NCBI GenBank assembly: GCA_963819975.1
Contig: CAWFYE010000003.1
Location: 109,126-173,125, forward strand
Direction: 5' to 3'
From: Palsa-1392 sp963819975
GTDB lineage: Bacteria > Verrucomicrobiota > Verrucomicrobiia > Chthoniobacterales > UBA10450
Length of the DNA stretch: 64,000 nucleotides
Under the pieces are notes generated by a model. The model ran no database searches. It was not told where the DNA came from and saw nothing but the letters and a program-made list of their open reading frames with translations. The position numbers and the translations under genes were made by a program. Each line of letters begins with the position of its first letter. The stretch's first letter is position 1. Of this stretch, positions 61,016 to 64,000 are shown piece after piece.

Positions 61016-61708
61016 ATGCGGACTCCGCCAAAACTCGTTAAGGAAACATACGACGCGAAGTATTCGACCCCGAATTACTTTGAGGATCAGCTATGGTTGT
61101 ATCGGCCGTTTGTAAAGGCCCTTATCGCAAAAGCCAAATTGAAGAATGGCGCCCGCGTTCTTGATGCCGGTTGCGGGCAGGGTTTTTTTACCAATTTATT
61201 CGCGGAAAATGGACTCAGTGCCGTGGGCGTGGATCTTAGCGAAGTTGGTATATCTTCCGCAAAGCGTGTGTACGGTTCCTCAGGCGCTGAGTTTGAAGTG
61301 GGCGACATTTTGCGGCTTAACAAGCTTGACACGTTTGACTGCGTTTTCACACGTTCCTGCTCACTGTATAATTCGGACTTGTTCGAAAACGACCTTCGAC
61401 CGACCGAGGCGCTCTACAGCTACCTTAAAACCGGTGGTGTTCTGATTTTCGACTATTATACGAAACTGAAACCAGGGCTTCATTCGCCCGCGTGGGTTCT
61501 GCACTCTGTCGAGCGGGTCCATAAGCACTTTTCCCGCTTTCTGGGTGCACAGATATATTTTTCGACAAGATTGGAAACGATCGTTCTGGGTGGCTTGTCC
61601 TTCTGCCGGTTGAGCTCAAATCTATGTGAGAATGTCAGCCGTCTCAGCGGGTTGGGGGGAGAACTGGTTGCGTTCGTTCCAAAATCAGATACAGAAAGGG
61701 CGGGCTGA
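61016..61708 (+). CDS. Class I SAM-dependent methyltransferase
   Basis: 230 residues with motif I VLDAGCGQGFFTNLFAENG, motif II GVDLSEVGISSAKR, then VGDILRLNKLDTFDCVFTRSCSLYNSDLF and motif IV-like LKTGGVLIFDYYTK. This is the standard class I fold order. It may O-methylate a sugar of the polymer, inferred only from position. Confidence 0.9.
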   Translation: MRTPPKLVKETYDAKYSTPNYFEDQLWLYRPFVKALIAKAKLKNGARVLDAGCGQGFFTNLFAENGLSAVGVDLSEVGISSAKRVYGSSGAEFEVGDILRLNKLDTFDCVFTRSCSLYNSDLFENDLRPTEALYSYLKTGGVLIFDYYTKLKPGLHSPAWVLHSVERVHKHFSRFLGAQIYFSTRLETIVLGGLSFCRLSSNLCENVSRLSGLGGELVAFVPKSDTERAG

Positions 61709-61821
61709 CGGCCGACGCTGGATTGAACGGACGCGCCAGATTTGTTTCGCTCGCGCGGAGTCTGGCTTGGGGGCTGTACCCGGCACAACAACTGCTTGTC
61801 AGTAAGGAGGGATTTCTGTAG

Positions 61822-63126
61822 ATGCGTGTAATTTGTTTGTCATTTTTCAGTTCAACGGTTTCGAAGGCCTGCTTCGCGGTTCTGCTGCTGCTTCCTTCGC
61901 TGGCCTTGGCCACAACCTACAACAGTAACGGCTCGAGTGCCGACGTTCAGGCGAAGATCAATAGTGCCAGTTCGGGAGATACCGTGACCATCCCGGCCGG
62001 AACGTTCAGCTGGTCAACCGCGGTTACGATAACCGGCAAGGGCATTCACTTGCAGGGTATAGGCGCATCTATCATCAATGGAGCTGTCGCGAAGGATGGA
62101 GTCCTTCAAGTCTCGGAGAGCGCGGGGCAAAGCGTGGAAATTAGCGGGTTGACGTTCATGTCGACCAACACGACTTCAGATCCGAGCACGACATATTTCA
62201 TTATCGTCAACTCTGTGACAAACGGGAAGCCGGTTCTTCTGCACGATTGCCAGTTCACGAACAATGGATTCAATTTCAACCTTTACCAGTGCCGCTGGTA
62301 TTCGAATCGCGGCGTTGTCTGGTCATGTACCTTCACGAGCACTAATTATCTCTACAACGGCATTACTTTTGACCCGGTCGGTGACGCTGCAAGTTGGTCG
62401 CGGGCCAGTTCCGAGGGGTTGGCCGGCGATCCGAATGGTGATCAAAATGTGTATGTCGAGGACTGCCATTTTCAGTTTGGGTATAACGGAGTAACGGACG
62501 TGACCGACAATGCCCGGGTTGTCGTACGTCACTGCACCTTTTACATGGCAACGATCGCCACGCACGGACCGGATACCGGTGTTACCGGGGCCCGACAGGG
62601 AGAGTTTTACGATAACTTTTTTACTTATTACGAGCCGGACGATTACAAGAACGGCAGCAGCATCGCAAACTGGTTCTATTTGCGCGGAGGCACCTATGTT
62701 GTGACCGATAATGCTATGCCGGACATTCCGTATGGAAAATCCGAGATCGTTTTGATGGTGCAAAATTTGCGACGCAACGCGGGGCCTTATGCCTGCTGGG
62801 GCGCAAATACGTCGGGCGTTCAGTATCCCGCGCCACACCAAATTGGCCAAGGCAGTAATGGGACAAGCACAGTGCTTGATCCGCTCTACATCTGGAACAA
62901 CACCGGCACAGGGGGCTCGACGCCCATAGGACTCCAAGAATATGCGCCCAATGAATGTGGAAGTGGGGCGGATCTCGTCGCGGACTATATTAAGAGCGAT
63001 CGTGACTACAAACTTCAGGCCAAACCGGGTTACACCAAATATACCTATCCGCACCCGTTGCGAGGTGGTGATGGTGGTGGCGACACTCCACCCTCGGCGC
63101 CGGAGGACCTGAAGATAGTACCCTAA
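61822..63126 (+). CDS. Secreted right-handed beta-helix protein
   Basis: 434 residues: signal peptide (AVLLLLPSLALAT), then a repetitive beta-helix (DVQAKINSASSGDTVTIPAGTF, GIHLQGIG, VEISGLTFMS, VLLHDCQFTNNG, VVWSCTFTSTNYLYNGITF, RVVVRHCTFYM). The pattern resembles pectate-lyase-like and NosD/CASH-domain proteins. The end GGDGGGDTPPSAPEDLKIVP looks like a linker leading into a further domain (FN3-type openings often read PSAPxNLxxV), but the frame stops there. Likely binds or cuts polysaccharide outside the cell. Preceded by a good AAGGAGG site (61804-61810). Confidence 0.8.
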   Translation: MRVICLSFFSSTVSKACFAVLLLLPSLALATTYNSNGSSADVQAKINSASSGDTVTIPAGTFSWSTAVTITGKGIHLQGIGASIINGAVAKDGVLQVSESAGQSVEISGLTFMSTNTTSDPSTTYFIIVNSVTNGKPVLLHDCQFTNNGFNFNLYQCRWYSNRGVVWSCTFTSTNYLYNGITFDPVGDAASWSRASSEGLAGDPNGDQNVYVEDCHFQFGYNGVTDVTDNARVVVRHCTFYMATIATHGPDTGVTGARQGEFYDNFFTYYEPDDYKNGSSIANWFYLRGGTYVVTDNAMPDIPYGKSEIVLMVQNLRRNAGPYACWGANTSGVQYPAPHQIGQGSNGTSTVLDPLYIWNNTGTGGSTPIGLQEYAPNECGSGADLVADYIKSDRDYKLQAKPGYTKYTYPHPLRGGDGGGDTPPSAPEDLKIVP

Positions 63127-63212
63127 CGGTCGGTATTGTGCGAACTTGGGCTCGTTGAAAGCCTAGAGTTTCTTTCGGAGCCTTGCTGGCTTTTGGTGCG
63201 GGGAGACTTTTC

Positions 63213-63330
63213 TCTGACCTCTGATTGATGTTCCGCTTTCCACGCTTGGCACCGTTACTCTCCCGGCGACACCGTCTATCCTGCGTTACCCTCGGGCTGG
63301 ATTCTGTCCTCTGTCCTGTGTCCTCTACCG
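63213..63330. repeat. TCTGACC/TCTGTCC heptamer units before the GT2 gene
   Basis: Two short runs: TCTGACC TCTGATT (63213-63226) and TCTGTCC x2, TGTGTCC, TCTACCG (63303-63330). The second ends 10 bp before the ATG of the last gene. The rest of the 214-bp spacer has no gene. Confidence 0.7.
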
Positions 63331-63340
63331 CTTCCCTGTT

Positions 63341-64000
63341 ATGGAACCGTTGGTTTCAATTCTGATTCCGGCCTTCAACGCCGAGGATTGGATCGCGGAA
63401 ACGATCGAATCCGCGATCGGACAAACATGGCGCAGAAAGGAAATCATCATCGTCGATGACGGTTCTCGGGATAAAACACTGGCGATTGCATACAAGTTTG
63501 CTTGCGACACAGTATCGGTTGTCACGCAGGAAAATCAGGGCGCCGCCGCGACGAGGAACAAAGCTTTCTCACTCTGCCAGGGAGATTACATCCAATGGCT
63601 GGACGCCGACGATCTCTTGTCACTTGACAAGGTCTCGTTGCAAATGCAGGCAGCGGAAGAATGTAAAGATAAGCGCACTCTGTTCTCTTCGGGTTGGGGG
63701 TCGTTCATGTCTCGCCCCGCCAAGGTAAGATTCAACCCCACGAGTGTATGGAGTGACCTGTCGCCGGTGGAATGGTTACTGCGAAAGTGGGAATGCAACG
63801 TTCACATGCAGACCGCCACCTGGCTCGTCAGCCGCGAAATGACGGAAGCGGCGGGACCGTGGGACACGCGGCTCCTGGCTGATGATGACGGCGAGTATTT
63901 TTTCCGCGTCATCCGCGAAAGCACACAGATCCGTTTCGTGCCGGGGGCCAAAGTCTATTACCGGATCACGCCCTCTGCCAGGTTGAGCCACATCGGCCGC
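63341..64000 (+). CDS. GT2-family glycosyltransferase, 3' end cut by window edge
   Basis: 220 codons are visible from ATG 63341 (MEPLVSILIPAFNAEDWIAETI) to the window edge without a stop. IIIVDDGSRDKTLAIAYKF, VTQENQGAAATRNKAFSLCQGDYIQWLDADDLLSLDKV (DxD) and LADDDGEYFFRVIRES are typical of family GT2 inverting transferases. It is transcribed with the rest of the locus. Substrate unknown. Confidence 0.9.
   Translation, partial: MEPLVSILIPAFNAEDWIAETIESAIGQTWRRKEIIIVDDGSRDKTLAIAYKFACDTVSVVTQENQGAAATRNKAFSLCQGDYIQWLDADDLLSLDKVSLQMQAAEECKDKRTLFSSGWGSFMSRPAKVRFNPTSVWSDLSPVEWLLRKWECNVHMQTATWLVSREMTEAAGPWDTRLLADDDGEYFFRVIRESTQIRFVPGAKVYYRITPSARLSHIGR

Overview
The window looks like a chromosomal piece of a Gram-negative, GC-rich member of the Verrucomicrobiota, probably near Chthoniobacter/Spartobacteria. 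This is inferred from gene content: LpxI-type lipid A synthesis, a PagL-like outer membrane protein, PEP-CTERM-like C-terminal anchors and an exosortase-style polysaccharide locus. There is no rRNA or other taxonomic marker. No tRNA, rRNA, CRISPR array, transposase or integrase was recognised.

Region 1 (1-22.5 kb) is mostly housekeeping. It holds radC (cut by the window edge), a polyprenyl diphosphate synthase, a lipoate ligase-like protein overlapping pyrF, ispE, a Nudix protein, a PagL-like protein, a pseudouridine synthase, an ABC ATPase, accB-accC-thiE, a PfkB kinase, pdxJ-acpS-mscS, a nine-haem cytochrome, a SirB1-like protein, an FGGY kinase, a GlgM-like glycogen glycosyltransferase, obgE and a GT4 enzyme. 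Region 2 (22.7-32.4 kb) is the F1Fo ATP synthase (atpBEFHAG, then atpDC) followed by lpxI. The synthase operon is interrupted between atpG and atpD by two opposite-strand genes for exported proteins that share an unusual C-terminal anchor.

Region 3 (33-64 kb) is an exopolysaccharide/capsule locus. It contains an initiating sugar transferase, a Wzz/BY-kinase-like copolymerase that lacks the Walker A lysine, Wlb-type dehydrogenases, aminotransferases and an acyltransferase (together suggesting an N-acylated amino sugar or diacetamido uronate), several GT4/GT2 glycosyltransferases, two NodB-like deacetylases, FemAB/GNAT-like proteins, two asparagine-synthase-type proteins (one without the glutaminase cysteine), a methyltransferase and a secreted beta-helix protein. 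Three genes here are damaged: an O-antigen ligase with two frameshifts, a dehydrogenase with one frameshift and a dehydrogenase truncated at its 3' end.

Two repeat systems stand out. The nonamer GCCTAACGA / TCGTTAGGC occurs 23 times by eye, 22 of them in the first 32.3 kb, against about 0.5 expected in the whole window. It has the look of a DNA-uptake or genome-identity motif, and it almost vanishes in the polysaccharide locus. Second, degenerate tandem heptamers (TCTGACC/GGTCAGA, AGAAAGC, AATCTAA, GTTTTAA types) lie at gene borders. Two closely related four-helix-bundle (IVS/Avd-like) genes are each bracketed by complementary heptamer arrays in inverted orientation, which suggests a small mobile cassette.
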